A stretch of 6,628 bases of DNA from the NCBI GenBank assembly GCA_030150795.1, contig JASLFF010000513.1, positions 1 to 6,628 on the forward strand, given 5' to 3'. Numbering within the stretch: position 1 is the stretch's first letter; the number at the start of each line of letters is the position of its first letter. This document shows positions 5,845 through 6,628 of this stretch, in pieces. The notes beneath the pieces are model-generated. The model saw only the letters and a program-made list of their open reading frames with translations. It searched no databases and was not told the origin of the DNA. The DNA comes from Terriglobales bacterium. GTDB lineage: Bacteria; Acidobacteriota; Terriglobia; Terriglobales; Gp1-AA117. Made by a program: the position numbers and the translations under genes.

Positions 5845-6336
5845 ATGTTGACGATCCTACAAGCCGACAGTCCGGAACACGTCTCCACGGCGCGCCAGCT
5901 GATTGAAGAATATGCAGCATGGCTGGAATTCAAACTCTGCTTCCAGGGCTTTGAAGAAGAGATGCAGTCAATGCCAGGCAAATATGCGCCTCCGGCAGGC
6001 CGCCTTCTGCTGGCGCTGTGGGACGGGAAACAGGCAGGCGTGATTGCGCTGCGTCCTCTGGACGAACCGGGCCTATGCGAAATGAAACGGCTGTATGTGC
6101 GTCCGGAGTTTCGCGGCCACAACATTGGCCGCCTGCTGGCCGAGCGAGTCATCCGGGAAGCGGCTGAAATCGGATACTCGCGAATGCGGCTGGACACCAT
6201 AGCCGGCAAAATGGATTCCGCAATCGCCATGTATCGCGAACTGGGATTCAAGGAAACCGAGCCTTATTACCAGACGTCGGTGGGGCATACCTTGTTTATG
6301 GAACTGGCACTAAATCAGCAGCGGGCCACTGCGTGA
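5845..6336 (+). CDS. GNAT-family N-acetyltransferase
   Basis: A 163-residue single-domain acetyltransferase that would transfer an acetyl group from acetyl-CoA to an unidentified amine. The GNAT order is visible: N-terminal helices (about 11-40), strands RLLLALWDGKQAGVIALRP (53-71) and CEMKRLYVRP (78-87), then the CoA pyrophosphate loop of motif A at R90-GHNIG-95 leading into the helix RLLAERVIREA, strand YSRMRLDT (111-118), and AIAMYRELGFKETEPYY (126-142), the usual motif B end. The canonical loop is R/Q-x-x-G-x-G/A; here the first glycine is Asn93. I chose the ATG at 5845; an in-frame TTG at 5836 would overlap the preceding TGA. It follows the YjdF-like gene by 5 bp, so it is likely read with fabG. 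The substrate cannot be inferred. Confidence 0.85.
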   Translation: MLTILQADSPEHVSTARQLIEEYAAWLEFKLCFQGFEEEMQSMPGKYAPPAGRLLLALWDGKQAGVIALRPLDEPGLCEMKRLYVRPEFRGHNIGRLLAERVIREAAEIGYSRMRLDTIAGKMDSAIAMYRELGFKETEPYYQTSVGHTLFMELALNQQRATA

Positions 6337-6574
6337 TGGAAGAAATTCGTAAAAATCCCGCAGTCCGCTGGAGCGACTCGTATCTAAGCAATAATACTCA
6401 CTTCGTCGGATAGCAAAGTCAGGCTGGGGCCGCAAGAAAACGGAACAGCAGCTGGAAATGCGAATTCGCGATTGCCAAAGACCGCCCCCTGACAAAAAAT
6501 GTTCTTGCAGAAAGTTGCTTATCTGGTTACTATCCAAGCACCCCGGGAATGAAGATCAAAGAGCTGGTCCCAGC
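6337..6574. other. Intergenic region between the GNAT and XRE genes
   Basis: No convincing gene on either strand. Contents: an imperfect hairpin around 6361-6380 without a T-run, so not a clear terminator; a perfect ten-base palindrome GCGAATTCGC at 6460-6469; and a weak promoter candidate at 6505-6533. A minus-strand frame starting at a TTG at 6537 runs into the GNAT 3' end but shows no recognisable motif. Confidence 0.5.
6505..6533 (+). promoter_or_regulatory. Candidate promoter for the XRE regulator gene
   Basis: TTGCAG (6505-6510), a 17-bp spacer and TACTAT (6528-6533) lie 41 bp before the ATG at 6575. The spacing is ideal, but only three and four of six bases match the sigma-70 hexamers. 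Confidence 0.3.
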
Positions 6575-6628
6575 ATGAATATCGGCGAAACAATCAGGAC
6601 TTATCGACTACAGAAAGGTATGTCACAG
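6575..6628 (+). CDS. XRE-type helix-turn-helix regulator, first 18 codons only
   Basis: The frame MNIGETIRTYRLQKGMSQ runs off the right edge. It matches the opening helix of HTH_3/Cro-CI domains, in which IGxxIRxxRxxKGxSQ leads from helix 1 into helix 2. XRE proteins are DNA-binding regulators, either alone or fused to sensor or peptidase domains; the rest cannot be seen. The ATG overlaps the stop of a nine-codon frame (ATG at 6549, encoding MKIKELVPA, TGA at 6576-6578), which might couple translation. The ribosome site is poor (AAAGAG 11 bases upstream). An in-frame upstream extension is open but has no domain-like sequence. Confidence 0.65.
   Translation, partial: MNIGETIRTYRLQKGMSQ

Noticed and set aside
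6361..6380. Hairpin after the GNAT gene as a terminator
   Set aside because: The arms are short with a bulge and a tiny loop, and no T-run follows.
6460..6469. GCGAATTCGC palindrome as an operator
   Set aside because: A single ten-base palindrome with no second copy or promoter overlap is easily due to chance.
6310..6537. 75-codon minus-strand gene after the GNAT gene
   Set aside because: TTG start, no ribosome site, overlap with the GNAT 3' end, no recognisable motif.

Overview
The window looks like chromosomal DNA from a moderately GC-rich, free-living Gram-negative-type bacterium. My best guess is Acidobacteriota (Terriglobia/Koribacter-like), because a TreT-type trehalose synthase sits beside a DUF5752-like protein and several genes lack strong Shine-Dalgarno sites. 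This is inference from gene content, not a measured placement. I see no rRNA, tRNA, CRISPR array, insertion sequence or phage gene.

Left part (1-2706, all minus strand): three genes read leftward, probably as one unit. In transcription order they are a small four-helix membrane protein resembling a stand-alone DUF4118/KdpD-type membrane domain (2706-2311), a DUF5752-like protein of unknown function with a visible internal duplication (2196-1504), and a TreT-type GT4 glycosyltransferase (1457 to beyond the left edge). TreT joins an NDP-glucose and glucose into trehalose, so this arm is plausibly a compatible-solute or stress module.

Centre (2707-4202): a 254-bp divergent intergenic region carries three copies of the 8-mer AAATCCAG, two of them forming a dyad, plus a TGGC/GCCA/TGGC array. 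It separates the left arm from a plus-strand CPA2-type monovalent cation/proton antiporter (2961-4154). A strong hairpin terminator follows the antiporter. If both arms share the intergenic operators, trehalose synthesis and ion/pH homeostasis could be co-regulated; this is a hypothesis.

Right part (4203-6628, plus strand): a 239-bp non-coding leader with a perfect TATAAT, then a fabG-type 3-oxoacyl-ACP reductase (4442-5188), a YjdF/DUF2238-family membrane protein gene broken by two single-base frameshifts (5196-5839), and a GNAT acetyltransferase (5845-6336), closely packed with no terminator between them. A 238-bp gap follows, then the first 18 codons of an XRE-type helix-turn-helix regulator run off the right edge.

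Most of the window is ordinary. The points most worth a second look are the duplicated DUF5752-like protein tied to TreT, the repeated motif in the divergent promoter region, and the doubly frameshifted yjdF-like gene.
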